Source: Vibrio celticus (GTDB lineage: Bacteria > Pseudomonadota > Gammaproteobacteria > Enterobacterales > Vibrionaceae). From it: a DNA stretch of 64,000 bases. Within the stretch, counting starts at the first letter, position 1. Each line of letters begins with the position of its first letter. The notes under the pieces are model-generated. The model was not told where the DNA came from. It worked only from the letters and a program-made list of their open reading frames with translations, and searched no databases. The stretch spans positions 2,976,001 to 3,040,000 of the forward strand of contig NZ_AP025463.1 in assembly GCF_024347335.1 (NCBI RefSeq), written 5' to 3'. A program made the translations under genes and the position numbers. Below, piece by piece: positions 1-8,671 of this stretch.

Positions 1-373
1 GTGGGTAATGGAAAAGCAATGCGTTTAGTATGGTTCCATCCGGTGTGCCTGCGCCTGGGTGTACAACCAGATCGCGAGGCTTATTGATAACCAATAAGTC
101 ATCATCTTCATAGACAATGTCTAGAGGAATATCTTGTGCTTCCCAGCGCTCTTCATCTGCAAGTTCAGCTTGCAAGATGATCTCTTCACCGCCCAAAACC
201 TTAACGCGCGGCTTAGTAATAACTTCGCCATCCACTTGGATTTTGCCGTCAAGAAGCCACTCTTTAATGCGAGAGCGAGAAAAATCGGTAAATAGTTCAG
301 CGACAGCTTGGTCTAAACGTTGACCTAACTGGCTGCTTTTTACTGTGTCTGTTAATGTGATCTGCTGAGCCAT
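1..373 (-). CDS. rluD: 23S rRNA pseudouridine synthase D, N-terminal part (cut by window edge)
   Basis: Makes pseudouridines in helix 69 of 23S rRNA. Only the first ~124 codons are inside the window. The frame starts at the ATG on the minus strand at 373 and reads MAQQITLTDTV, followed by an S4-like RNA-binding segment (QLGQRLDQAVAELF, KEWLLDGKI) and then the beginning of the RluA-type catalytic domain (VINKPRDLVVHPGAG). The conserved catalytic Asp motif should lie just beyond the left edge. It is divergent from bamD, the same rluD/bamD neighbourhood as in E. coli. Confidence 0.9.
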   Translation of the reverse strand, partial: MAQQITLTDTVKSSQLGQRLDQAVAELFTDFSRSRIKEWLLDGKIQVDGEVITKPRVKVLGGEEIILQAELADEERWEAQDIPLDIVYEDDDLLVINKPRDLVVHPGAGTPDGTILNALLFHYP

Positions 374-510
374 ATCGAACTTTTTTAAAAACCGTGAGAC
401 TAATACCCATTAGTATGGATAAAATAGAATAATTGCATCATTGTATCTGTTACTGGTTAGAAAGTAACGGAAGCTTACGAAATATTTAATTCAAGGAATC
501 GACGCCTGAC

Positions 511-1239
511 ATGAAACACCTTACTTTATCGGGTCTATTAGCCGTATCACTCTTGGTTGGTTGTTCAAGTAGTGAAGAGATAGTGCCAGATGTACCACCA
601 TCGGTTCTCTACTCTGACGCTCAAGAATCACTGCAGAGCGGTAGCTGGCTTTCAGCAATAGAAAAGCTAGAAGCCCTAGACTCACGTTACCCATTCGGCG
701 CCTATTCTGAGCAAGTACAGCTCGATCTGATTTACGCTTACTACAAAAATGATGACTTGGCACTTGGCCTCGCTACCATTTCACGATTCCTACGTTTGAA
801 CCCAACTCATGAGAAACAAGACTGGGTTCTTTACATGCGTGGCTTAACGCACATGGCGCAAGACCGAAACTTCATGCACGATATTTTCAATATCGACCGT
901 AGTGACCGAGACCCTGAGCCAGTGAAACTCGCTTTTGCAGATTTCAAGCGACTACTCGAACGTTTCCCTAGCAGCCCTTATGCTGAAGATGCACAAAAAC
1001 GCATCTTCGCACTTAAGAACCGCCTAGCAGAATATGACTTAGCAACTGCGGACTTCTACCTACGTCGCGAAGCGTGGATTGCTGCTATTAACAGAACACA
1101 AGAGTTGCAAAAGACTTACCCAGATACCGTTGCTGCGCGTAAATCTTTAGAGATTCAGCTAGAAGCTTATAAACAACTAGGCCTAGATGATGCTGTGTTA
1201 AGAACTGAAAAGTTGATTGAGTTAAACCCACTACCTTAA
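511..1239 (+). CDS. bamD: outer membrane assembly lipoprotein BamD
   Basis: Essential lipoprotein of the BAM complex, which inserts beta-barrel proteins into the outer membrane. The protein is 242 residues, the usual BamD size. Residues 1-17 form a lipoprotein signal with lipobox LVGC, so Cys18 should be lipidated. The rest is a helical TPR-type scaffold (SALQSGSW/YPFGAYSEQ/FKRLLERFPSSPYAEDA patterns). The start ATG follows an AAGGA-like ribosome-binding site. A strong hairpin terminator follows at 1262-1295. Divergent from rluD. Confidence 0.95.
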   Translation: MKHLTLSGLLAVSLLVGCSSSEEIVPDVPPSVLYSDAQESLQSGSWLSAIEKLEALDSRYPFGAYSEQVQLDLIYAYYKNDDLALGLATISRFLRLNPTHEKQDWVLYMRGLTHMAQDRNFMHDIFNIDRSDRDPEPVKLAFADFKRLLERFPSSPYAEDAQKRIFALKNRLAEYDLATADFYLRREAWIAAINRTQELQKTYPDTVAARKSLEIQLEAYKQLGLDDAVLRTEKLIELNPLP

Positions 1240-1261
1240 TCAACTTCTTACATCTCAACCT

Positions 1262-1295
1262 AAAAAGCGCGCTAGTTTACTAGCGCGTTTTTTTT
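1262..1295 (+). terminator. rho-independent terminator after bamD
   Basis: Eight-base-pair stem CGCGCTAG/CTAGCGCG with a TTTA loop, followed by an uninterrupted T tract. Confidence 0.9.
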
Positions 1296-1383
1296 GACCA
1301 CATATCGCAAACTTGATGAATCGCATAATACACGGTATCTTCAAAAGATAACTTTTAACAAAACATCAACATGGAGTGTGGAT

Positions 1384-2802
1384 GTGAGTAGGTTGTTATT
1401 ATTTATCTGGATATCGCTATTTAGCCAATTATCCTACGCATTAGAACTGTCCCCATTAAGCAATAAGCCTTACATGGGTGATTTGGATGTGCTCAAAACC
1501 AAAGGAACGGTTAGAGTGCTCGTATCTGCCGATCTTGGTTTCTATTATATCGAGGATGGCAAGCCAAAAGGCATCGTGGCAGAAATGCTCTACCACTTTG
1601 AGAAAAGCCTTCGTAAGAAACATCCCTATCTCAATGTTCAAATCATCCCCGTGCAGCGAGATGATCTGCTTCCCTCTTTAGAGTCTGGTTATGGTGACGT
1701 CGCTGTTGCTAACCTAACGATCACTGACAAACGATTACGAACCATCGATTTTTCAGATCCAATGATTAAAGATGGTAAAGAACTCATTATCACAGGGAAA
1801 AAGGCCGAACCAATCACCGAGATCAAGCAATTAAGCGGCAAAGAGGTATGGATCCGTGCAAGCTCGAGTTACTTCGAGAGTGTACAAAGAGTCAATAAAG
1901 AGCTTAACGAATTAGGTTTACCACCACTGCATGTCCACTTCATTGAAGAATCACTGCAAGACTACGAGCTGATAGAGCTAGTCAACCAAGGTTATATTCA
2001 GGGCACAATTCTGGACAGCCATAAAGCAAAGCTGTGGACCGACGTAATGGAAAACATTCAAGTGCATCATGATTTGCCCTTACGTGAAAATGGCCAAATA
2101 GCATGGGCATTGAGAAAAAACAGCCCTCAGTTAAAGAAAGAGATAAACAAATACGTTAAGACTGCACGAACAGGTACCCTACTTGGAAATGTTATCTATC
2201 AGAAATACATCGACAACACTCGCTGGTTAGGTAGAGCACTCAACCCAAATAAAATAGACCGAGTGGCTAAGCTGTCAGATGTCTTTGAAAAGTATTCGAG
2301 TAAATACGAATTCGACCCTTTGATGATGTCTGCACAAGGTTTCCAAGAGTCTGGGTTGGATCAAAGCAGAGTTTCTCATCGTGGGGCTATTGGTGTGATG
2401 CAGGTATTACCAAGTACCGCCAAAGATAAAAACGTCAACATAAAGAACATCCATAAGGTGGATAACAATATCCATGCGGGTGTGAAATACATGCGTTTTA
2501 TCAAAGACCGATATTTTGACGACCCGGCAATATCACCCGACAATCAAATCTACTTTACCTTGGCTTCTTACAACGCAGGTCCCGCTAAGATCAGAAAGAT
2601 GAGGCGCCTTGCTAAGCAGAAAGGCTACAACCCAAACATCTGGTTTAAAAACGTAGAAATCATCACTCGCAAGTACGTGAGTAAAGAACCTGTAACCTAT
2701 GTTGCCAACATCAATCGCTACTTCGTAATCTATAAACAATTACAAGCTATCAATGCCATCCGAGAAGACGGTACAGCGAGATTACTGAACGCTAACGATT
2801 AG
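1384..2802 (+). CDS. MltF-like lytic transglycosylase with extracellular solute-binding domain
   Basis: Predicted periplasmic or membrane-bound murein lytic transglycosylase. The open frame reaches back to a TTG at 1294, but that lies in the T tract of the bamD terminator. The GTG at 1384 has a GGAG ribosome-binding site 7 nt upstream and begins a clean signal peptide (MSRLLLFIWISLFSQLSYA, cut after residue 19), so I chose it: 472 residues. A type-3 solute-binding domain covers roughly residues 40-270. An SLT domain follows with catalytic Glu322 in GFQESGLD, then GVMQVLP and the ASYNAGP motif. This is the two-domain architecture of E. coli MltF, though it may be a paralogue of it. It stands alone between two terminators. 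Confidence 0.8.
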   Translation: MSRLLLFIWISLFSQLSYALELSPLSNKPYMGDLDVLKTKGTVRVLVSADLGFYYIEDGKPKGIVAEMLYHFEKSLRKKHPYLNVQIIPVQRDDLLPSLESGYGDVAVANLTITDKRLRTIDFSDPMIKDGKELIITGKKAEPITEIKQLSGKEVWIRASSSYFESVQRVNKELNELGLPPLHVHFIEESLQDYELIELVNQGYIQGTILDSHKAKLWTDVMENIQVHHDLPLRENGQIAWALRKNSPQLKKEINKYVKTARTGTLLGNVIYQKYIDNTRWLGRALNPNKIDRVAKLSDVFEKYSSKYEFDPLMMSAQGFQESGLDQSRVSHRGAIGVMQVLPSTAKDKNVNIKNIHKVDNNIHAGVKYMRFIKDRYFDDPAISPDNQIYFTLASYNAGPAKIRKMRRLAKQKGYNPNIWFKNVEIITRKYVSKEPVTYVANINRYFVIYKQLQAINAIREDGTARLLNAND

Positions 2803-2847
2803 GATCGCCTCAATCAATCCCACAGTTGGAGAGCTAAGTCTAAAAAC

Positions 2848-2883
2848 ACAAAAGCCGCATAAGAAGACTTATGCGGCTTTTGC
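2848..2883 (+). terminator. rho-independent terminator after the transglycosylase
   Basis: Thirteen-base-pair perfect stem AAAGCCGCATAAG/CTTATGCGGCTTT with an AAGA loop and a short T run. Confidence 0.9.
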
Positions 2884-3216
2884 TTATCTAATTCAGAAGA
2901 AGCTTACGTAGCGATATATATCACGAGACCTATATCACAAAACACTATTGAGCAATTTTCAATCAAGCACTTTCAATAAGCTGTAGGACGCCCCTAAAAA
3001 CTGGTTTAATTTTTAGCGAAGCCTTGCCTCCAAGTTATCGTTTTTCATAAGGATAACAAGCATTTTTCACCAAAAAGATATCAAGACTTGCGTGAGATCA
3101 CATTTGATTTTAATGCTCACTCCACCCAACCAAAACAAGTTCTAGATCACATTCTTTATTCCTAAAAGTCGTAATCTGAAGTTAACCCATGAGGGATACA
3201 ACAGAGGAAAACTTCT
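2884..3216. other. intergenic region upstream of raiA, no gene seen
   Basis: About 330 bases with no credible coding frame. It should hold the raiA promoter. Two TCACA-type half sites (near 3097 and 3149) could be remnants of CRP sites, but neither has a proper partner at CRP spacing, so I do not call them. Confidence 0.5.
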
Positions 3217-3552
3217 ATGAAAATGAACATCACTGGTAAAAACATCGACATTACCTCTGCAATCCGTGATCACATAGAAAGCAAATTTAAAAAGCTGGAT
3301 AAATGGCAAGTAGACATCATTGGCTGCCAAGCGAGCTTTAGCGAAGAACCAAACAAGAAGAAGAAATTTGAAGCGGTACTAACCGTACCAAAAGGCCAAC
3401 TTGTTGCTTCATCAATCCATGATGATCTCTACGTAGCTATCAACGAAGTAGAACAAAAACTAGAGCGTCAACTCAACAAGCTACGCCATAAACCAGAAGC
3501 GCGCCGCGCTGAAAAGCCTGAAATCGAAGAGCTAGAAGCTGAAGTAGAATAA
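3217..3552 (+). CDS. raiA: ribosome-associated translation inhibitor RaiA (HPF/YfiA family)
   Basis: Binds the 30S decoding region in stationary phase or cold and blocks translation. The protein is 111 residues, matching the short RaiA/HPF class. It opens with the family signature MNITGKNIDIT and carries the basic patch KKKKFEAVL and the HDDLYVAINEVEQKLERQL helix. Its acidic C-terminal tail (EIEELEAEVE) is as in RaiA. It precedes pheL-pheA exactly as in E. coli, which favours raiA over hpf. A strong terminator follows at once. Confidence 0.92.
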   Translation: MKMNITGKNIDITSAIRDHIESKFKKLDKWQVDIIGCQASFSEEPNKKKKFEAVLTVPKGQLVASSIHDDLYVAINEVEQKLERQLNKLRHKPEARRAEKPEIEELEAEVE

Positions 3553-3568
3553 GGAAAGAGAACAGATT

Positions 3569-3599
3569 AAAAAATAGCGCCTCAGGGCGCTATTTTTTT
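3569..3599 (+). terminator. rho-independent terminator after raiA
   Basis: Stem TAGCGCC/GGCGCTA extended by A/T pairs, followed by seven T residues. Confidence 0.9.
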
Positions 3600-3660
3600 G
3601 CTTGACGCTCGTAGCTCGCTTGCTTATTGTGTTTAAACATTCATAAAACAATCACTTTTT

Positions 3661-3708
3661 ATGCACACTCAATCTTTGTTTATTTTTGACTTCTTTTTTC
3701 TTCCGTAA
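3661..3708 (+). CDS. pheL: phe operon leader peptide
   Basis: A 15-codon frame encoding MHTQSLFIFDFFFLP. Five of 15 residues are Phe, the hallmark of the leader peptide that senses charged tRNA-Phe. It sits between raiA and pheA, where E. coli has pheL, and is followed by the attenuator hairpin. The ribosome-binding site is weak. The stop codon at 3706-3708 lies 3 nt before a GGAGGCT segment that can pair with the terminator's left arm, so a ribosome finishing the peptide would cover it. Confidence 0.85.
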   Translation: MHTQSLFIFDFFFLP

Positions 3709-3711
3709 ATC

Positions 3712-3783
3712 GGAGGCTAAGTCGTTTTAGAAAAACAAGTCAAAAACGAACAAGAAGCCTCCCACACTAGGGAGGCTTTTTTA
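3712..3783 (+). promoter_or_regulatory. pheA transcription attenuator
   Basis: The terminator stem is AAGCCTCCC (3755-3763) / GGGAGGCTT (3770-3778) with a T tract just before the pheA ribosome-binding site. The competing antiterminator arm GGAGGCT lies at 3712-3718. AGCCTCC at 3756-3762 can therefore pair with either 3712-3718 (read-through) or 3771-3777 (termination). Stalling at the pheL Phe codons should favour read-through. This is classical amino-acid attenuation; the pairing is read directly from sequence, the regulation is inferred. Confidence 0.85.
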
Positions 3784-3796
3784 TAAGGACACATTT

Positions 3797-4972
3797 ATGA
3801 CTGACAGCTCAATTTCACTGGATGATATCCGCCTTCGTCTTAATGATTTAGACGACGAACTCCTGAAGTTACTTTCGGAGCGTCGCAAGCTAAGTATCGA
3901 AGTTGCTAAAAGCAAGGTAGAGACATCAAAACCAGTTCGTGATGCAGTACGAGAGCAACAACTATTAGTTAAGCTGATCAACAATGGCAAAGATAAATAC
4001 GAACTTGATGCGCAGTACATTACCAAGCTGTTTCACACCATCATCGAAGATTCCGTTTTACTACAGCAGTCATACTTACAAAATCTAGCGAACCCGCAAA
4101 GTCGTAAACCATTGGCTCGCGTTGCATTCTTGGGCTCTAAGGGGTCGTACTCTCACCTTGCGAGTCGCGAATACTTCAGTCGTAAGAATATGGAGTTGAT
4201 TGAGTTAAACTGTAATCACTTCAAAGAAGTAGCCTCTACGGTAGAATCTGGCCATGCCGACTACGGTGTACTGCCTATTGAGAACACCAGCTCAGGTTCG
4301 ATTAACGAAGTGTATGACCTACTTCAACACACAACGCTTTACATCGTTGGTGAGCTTTCTCAACCAATCGAACACTGCCTAGTGGCGAAAAGTGATATCC
4401 GTTTAGAAGACATCAAAACACTTTACTCGCACCCACAACCACATCAGCAGTGCAGCGAGTTCTTGAGCCGTCTTAAAGATGTAACCCTTGAGTCTTGTGC
4501 CAGCACAGCTGACGCTATGAAGAAGGTGAAAGATCTGGACGGTGATGATGTTGCTGCAATTGGTAATGCGTCTAGCGGCAAGCTTTATGGACTTCAGCCA
4601 ATTCAGGGCAACATTGCAAACCAAACAGAGAACCACACACGTTTCATCGTGGTAGCTCGTAAGCCTGTTGAAGTGTCCACTCAAATACCTGCAAAAACGA
4701 CGCTCATCATGTCGACTTCTCAAGAAGCAGGTTCTTTGGTCGAGACACTACTGATTCTGCAACACTTGGGTATCAACATGACCAAGCTAGAGTCTCGTCC
4801 TATTATGGGTAACCCTTGGGAAGAGATGTTCTATGTCGATTTAGAAGCACACCTGGATTCAGATAATATGCAGCAAGCAATCACTGAATTAACAGCCATT
4901 ACTCGTCACCTGAAAGTGTTAGGTTGCTACCCGAGTGAGAATATCAAAGCGACTCAAGTTAAGTTGTCATAG
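3797..4972 (+). CDS. pheA: bifunctional chorismate mutase / prephenate dehydratase
   Basis: Converts chorismate to prephenate and then phenylpyruvate, committing flux to phenylalanine. The protein is 391 residues. The AroQ chorismate mutase helix bundle spans about 1-90 (LRLNDLDDELLKLLSERRKLSIEVAKSK). Prephenate dehydratase spans about 105-285 with the active-site NHTRFIVV motif. The C-terminal ACT domain has the Phe-binding ESRP motif, so feedback inhibition by phenylalanine is expected. It starts 13 nt after the attenuator T tract. Expression should be set by the pheL attenuator. tyrA and aroF lie about 9 kb downstream rather than adjacent. Confidence 0.96.
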   Translation: MTDSSISLDDIRLRLNDLDDELLKLLSERRKLSIEVAKSKVETSKPVRDAVREQQLLVKLINNGKDKYELDAQYITKLFHTIIEDSVLLQQSYLQNLANPQSRKPLARVAFLGSKGSYSHLASREYFSRKNMELIELNCNHFKEVASTVESGHADYGVLPIENTSSGSINEVYDLLQHTTLYIVGELSQPIEHCLVAKSDIRLEDIKTLYSHPQPHQQCSEFLSRLKDVTLESCASTADAMKKVKDLDGDDVAAIGNASSGKLYGLQPIQGNIANQTENHTRFIVVARKPVEVSTQIPAKTTLIMSTSQEAGSLVETLLILQHLGINMTKLESRPIMGNPWEEMFYVDLEAHLDSDNMQQAITELTAITRHLKVLGCYPSENIKATQVKLS

Positions 4973-5003
4973 CTGAGAGCGAGTATCAGCTTTTAGCTAA
5001 CAT

Positions 5004-5034
5004 AAGTATTTGGCCTACAGTAGGCCAAATACTT
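5004..5034. repeat. 14-bp perfect inverted repeat downstream of pheA
   Basis: AAGTATTTGGCCTA / TAGGCCAAATACTT with a 3-nt CAG loop. It could end pheA transcription, but no T tract follows. The core ATTTGGCCTA...TAGGCCAAAT recurs at 14188-14235 beside tyrA. Confidence 0.7.
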
Positions 5035-5305
5035 AAATCACCATTTAGTCGAATACCATTCGGTTTAAGAGCACTTACCCTAGCATGCCTAAAACACAAT
5101 TCACTTGTTTCGCACATTCGGCACGCTTATCCCCTCCACTGCTTAAGTATTTCTAACAAAAAACTCATTAGTGGCTTTTTTATCAATAAAGACAAAACCT
5201 TACACCCTTCACAGGAAATCATCGAACTACGTGTAATTAATAGCGAGTAAGCATTAAGTAACATAAACTTACGCGCTTAAATTATAAATAGTGTTGTCAT
5301 TAACT
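5035..5305. other. intergenic region, no gene seen
   Basis: About 270 bases between the pheA palindrome and the GGDEF-EAL gene. AT-rich, with no convincing ORF or hairpin. It presumably holds the promoter of the downstream gene. Confidence 0.4.
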
Positions 5306-7684
5306 ATGAAGCTAAGTACTAAAATCTTACTACTGATAACCCCTGTGATACTGATCAGTACCGCGGCTTCTAGCTATATTATTTATTCGACGCAAAAAAG
5401 CAGCTTCATCAAACGCGAAGACAACTCACTTCAGCTGAACATGGAAAAACTAGCCGGATACTTTCGTCAATCTCGTTCGTTTCTCAATAGCTACTCTTAC
5501 ACCTTGACTCAAAGCGATATGGTGAAAGGTTATTTTCTCACTGACCAAAATCTATCTCGCGATCTTGAACTGGTTAGTAACCTTCGAGAAGCTATAGATT
5601 TCCTGCAAGATGACGATGAGAGCTATACGGGTTTAGCACTTCTTAATGCTGACCGAAAACTGCGTTACTACGCAGATAATAGCAACGACTCACGCACTCA
5701 GATTGACAGTAAGATATTGGAGTATGTTGACCAGCACTATCAAGACACCCTAGCAACATCGAGTACCAACTATATTCAAAACTCCCAAGGCGAAGGGATG
5801 TTGGTTCACTATGAAAAGGTAGATAGAAAAGCGATTTTTCCAACCGAAAGTAATCAACCAAGCGATGTATTCTTTGTTGTTGTATCTGTTTCTCTCGACA
5901 AGTTTAATGCGCTTAGAAAACAGATAGAGTTCGACTACCAAACCAGCTTGTTTTTCACATCCATAGCGGTTTCTTTGGGAAATGATGTCACCCATTCAGT
6001 CAAGCTTGCTCCAGAACTATACGCCACGGTCGATCCGGCGCAATTCCTGTTGGAAAACAAGCTCGATTCCATATGGAACAAGCTGAGTTTATCGTTTGCA
6101 CTGTCTGCGTTTGTGACTGTCGCTTTACTACTCATACTTCTGTCTCGCACTGTGATTACTCCGATAACACGGCTTGATCGACAACTACAGCAAGTAGAAA
6201 AAAAACAACGGAAGAACATTGAACGCTTAGGCACTCGAGATGAGCTTGGCCGACTATCACAGCGTTTTTATGACATGTACCAAGAGCTAGATAACACCTA
6301 CCAACAAACCAAGCTCTTGGCCGAGAATGATCAGTTAACTCAAATCGCCAACAGGCATCAGTTTCAAACCTTCGTTCAGCAATCGTTGCCAAAACCGAGT
6401 TCAAATACCGAAACTTGGGTTCTCTACTTTGATTTGGATAACTTCAAGTTTGTGAACGATAAATATGGGCATCAAATCGGCGACTCGATTCTGGTCTCTT
6501 TTGCTCAGCGTATTTCAGATATTTGTCGCCACTATCAAACGGAGTTCGATGCTCATTGCATGCCAGCCCGACTTTCTGGTGACGAATTCGTGGTTTACAT
6601 TAACGCTCCTAGTCACCGAGGAAATATCGCGCATCGATTTTCGAGTGATTTACTGACTCCCTTACAAAAAGGGTTTATAACCGAATCAGGAAGCTTTCCG
6701 ATCACGGTCAGTATTGGTATTGCGACCTACCCTAATGATGGCGATTCAATCGAGAAGCTACTGTCGAACGCGGATACCGCAATGTATCAAGCAAAGCGTG
6801 CAGGCAAAAACCAATTTGCTGACTATTCACGGGATTTAGACAAAGCGATTCAACGCCAAGCAAACATTGAACGTGCGCTTAGAGACAAGAATTTTGATGA
6901 AGAGTTTAGACTCGTTTACATGCCATACATGGATTCAACCGGGACTGATGTTATTGGCGTTGAGGTGTTATTACGTTGGAATTCGAAGCAACTTGGCTTG
7001 GTTCCACCCGATGAGTTCATTCCAATTGCCGAACAAACCGGGCTATTCGAACATGTTGACCGCTGGGTAATACAGAATGCGTTTGCTTCATTCCATCGAC
7101 TTCAGGCTCAATTTGACCACTCAATTCAGCTGTCGATTAACTTATCTTCTGCTGGGATTGAAACCACACACCTTGCCGATTTCATTAAAACACACGCAAA
7201 AATCAATCATATTCCACCAAGTTTGATTGATTTTGAAATTACCGAAACCTTTTATTCGAATTCGGAAGGCTTTCCATTGCTCAACGAATTGGCGGGTATG
7301 GGCTATCGATTAGCAATTGATGACTTTGGTTCCGGTTATACCTCTATCACTCAACTGGTGCAGTATCCAACTCAAAAAATTAAATTGGATAAAGCGTTTT
7401 TGGATACCTTGATTGAGACCAATAACCAGAACATCGTAAAACCGGTTATCGGGTTGTGTCATGCTCAAGGGAAAAAGGTCACCGCCGAAGGGATTGAAAC
7501 TCAAGGCATGCACCAGTGGTTACAGGATGCACAGTGCGATATGCTGCAAGGCTATTACTTTGGTAAACCCATGCCACTAGAAGAATTGAGTGAATGGTAC
7601 CGACAGCATCAACTCAATCTAATCGACAACAAAAAGAATCCGACACATGAAATCTGTAATCATCGCATCGCTGAACCCAGCTAA
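5306..7684 (+). CDS. membrane GGDEF-EAL protein (cyclic di-GMP turnover)
   Basis: Predicted inner-membrane sensor that makes or degrades c-di-GMP. The ATG at 5306 (MKLSTKILLL) is preferred over an upstream GTG at 5291 because the signal anchor starts there; 792 residues. A TM helix at about 7-27 and another near 255-275 enclose a ~225-residue periplasmic sensor domain. A HAMP-like linker follows, then GGDEF and EAL domains. The GGDEF site reads SGDEF (S424-F428), a variant that can be active, with no RxxD inhibitory site seen. The EAL site reads E553-V-L and retains NLSS, the DDFG segment, the Lys in KIKLDKAFL and AEGIET, so phosphodiesterase activity looks intact. It overlaps yjjX by 38 nt. 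Confidence 0.88.
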   Translation: MKLSTKILLLITPVILISTAASSYIIYSTQKSSFIKREDNSLQLNMEKLAGYFRQSRSFLNSYSYTLTQSDMVKGYFLTDQNLSRDLELVSNLREAIDFLQDDDESYTGLALLNADRKLRYYADNSNDSRTQIDSKILEYVDQHYQDTLATSSTNYIQNSQGEGMLVHYEKVDRKAIFPTESNQPSDVFFVVVSVSLDKFNALRKQIEFDYQTSLFFTSIAVSLGNDVTHSVKLAPELYATVDPAQFLLENKLDSIWNKLSLSFALSAFVTVALLLILLSRTVITPITRLDRQLQQVEKKQRKNIERLGTRDELGRLSQRFYDMYQELDNTYQQTKLLAENDQLTQIANRHQFQTFVQQSLPKPSSNTETWVLYFDLDNFKFVNDKYGHQIGDSILVSFAQRISDICRHYQTEFDAHCMPARLSGDEFVVYINAPSHRGNIAHRFSSDLLTPLQKGFITESGSFPITVSIGIATYPNDGDSIEKLLSNADTAMYQAKRAGKNQFADYSRDLDKAIQRQANIERALRDKNFDEEFRLVYMPYMDSTGTDVIGVEVLLRWNSKQLGLVPPDEFIPIAEQTGLFEHVDRWVIQNAFASFHRLQAQFDHSIQLSINLSSAGIETTHLADFIKTHAKINHIPPSLIDFEITETFYSNSEGFPLLNELAGMGYRLAIDDFGSGYTSITQLVQYPTQKIKLDKAFLDTLIETNNQNIVKPVIGLCHAQGKKVTAEGIETQGMHQWLQDAQCDMLQGYYFGKPMPLEELSEWYRQHQLNLIDNKKNPTHEICNHRIAEPS

Positions 7685-8168
7685 AATTAACGCCGTTAAA
7701 AGTGCGTTCTTATCTGCTTTTCCTGATACTGAATTTGATTTCAAAGGCATCAGCGTCCCTAGTGGTGTCGCCGAACAACCGATGAGCAATGATGAAACCT
7801 ATCAAGGTGCCGTGAATCGTGTTCACAACGCAACTCAAGCTCAGCCCGGTGCAGACTTCTATGTTGGTCTAGAAGCGGGAATAGAAATAAACGTCACCTT
7901 TGCTTGGATGGTGATCGAAGCGAATGGTCAACGTGGAGAGTCTCGTTCAGCAAGCCTGATGCTGCCACCAGCCGTGCTTGAGAAACTAGAGCATGCAAAC
8001 GAGTTAGGGGATGTGATGGATGAAGTGTTTGGTACCGACAATATCAAACAGAAAGGTGGTGCCATTGGCCTACTGACACATAACCAACTGTCGCGCAGTT
8101 CTGTCTACCACCAAGCTTTAATTTTAGCGCTGATCCCATTTGTGAATCCTGAGCACTTTCCTATTTAG
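7647..8168 (+). CDS. yjjX: inosine/xanthosine triphosphatase (DUF84/YjjX family)
   Basis: House-cleaning NTPase that hydrolyses ITP and XTP to keep deaminated purines out of nucleic acids. The protein is 173 residues, the typical length. It opens MKSVIIASLNPAKINAVKSAF, the phosphate-binding N-terminus of the family, and contains YVGLEAGIE and KGGAIGLLT. It begins inside the last codons of the upstream c-di-GMP gene, implying co-transcription. In E. coli the order is slt-trpR-yjjX; here trpR converges on yjjX. Confidence 0.9.
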   Translation: MKSVIIASLNPAKINAVKSAFLSAFPDTEFDFKGISVPSGVAEQPMSNDETYQGAVNRVHNATQAQPGADFYVGLEAGIEINVTFAWMVIEANGQRGESRSASLMLPPAVLEKLEHANELGDVMDEVFGTDNIKQKGGAIGLLTHNQLSRSSVYHQALILALIPFVNPEHFPI

Positions 8169-8212
8169 TTCTTCGTTAAATTTAGAAAGGTTCAAAGAAC
8201 AATCTTCAGAAA

Positions 8213-8243
8213 CAAAAAACGCTAACATTCAGTTAGCGTTTTT
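8213..8243. terminator. bidirectional terminator between yjjX and trpR
   Basis: Stem ACGCTAAC/GTTAGCGT with an ATTCA loop, flanked by A5 on the left and T5 on the right, serving two converging genes. Confidence 0.88.
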
Positions 8244-8280
8244 ATCGAATTCGTATTCGCGTGATAGCTTAATTCCGTTA

Positions 8281-8574
8281 TTACTTTAGCAATAGGTCGG
8301 CGATCACGGCTTTCTCTTGTTCAGATTTGGCCTTTAGCTCATTTGAGCCTCTGGTGATCGTCGCTACGCCTACGCCCAGCATTTGACTCACCTGTCGTTG
8401 AGACATATCGCCTTTCATCAGCTCACAGAAGATATTAATTCGAGCAACCAGAGCATCTCGCTCGTCTGGTGTCATCATCATGGTCAACAACAGCTCGTGC
8501 TGATCTTTTTCGACAGCCGTCTTTACCAAGTCCATCAGTTGTTGCCAATTATCATATTCAGGTTGTGATGCCAT
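8281..8574 (-). CDS. trpR: Trp operon repressor
   Basis: Tryptophan-activated repressor of trp genes. The protein is 97 residues, slightly short of E. coli TrpR (108). The family core LTMMMTPDERDALVARINIFCELMKG is followed by the helix-turn-helix at about 58-80 (MSQRQVSQMLGVGVATITRGSNEL), the conserved DNA-reading region. It lies downstream of slt, the same order as in E. coli. A terminator at 8672-8713 separates the two, so trpR probably has its own promoter at 8575-8670. I could not find a clear trp operator palindrome there. Confidence 0.95.
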   Translation of the reverse strand: MASQPEYDNWQQLMDLVKTAVEKDQHELLLTMMMTPDERDALVARINIFCELMKGDMSQRQVSQMLGVGVATITRGSNELKAKSEQEKAVIADLLLK

Positions 8575-8671
8575 ATCTCTACACTTACTTTTAAATTCTG
8601 ACTTTAAAGAGTCGCTTAACGATTGAAAGCGTTTAACACTTTATACCGAAACACTTGATGCGATCCAATGT

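Noticed and set aside
117..323. 68-codon plus-strand frame at the left edge
   Set aside because: Antisense shadow of rluD, whose protein sequence is clear.
3090..3155. CRP sites upstream of raiA
   Set aside because: Only half sites; no partner at the TGTGA-N6-TCACA spacing.
6541..6600. Degenerate, inactive GGDEF domain
   Set aside because: SGDEF is tolerated in active diguanylate cyclases, so inactivity cannot be concluded.
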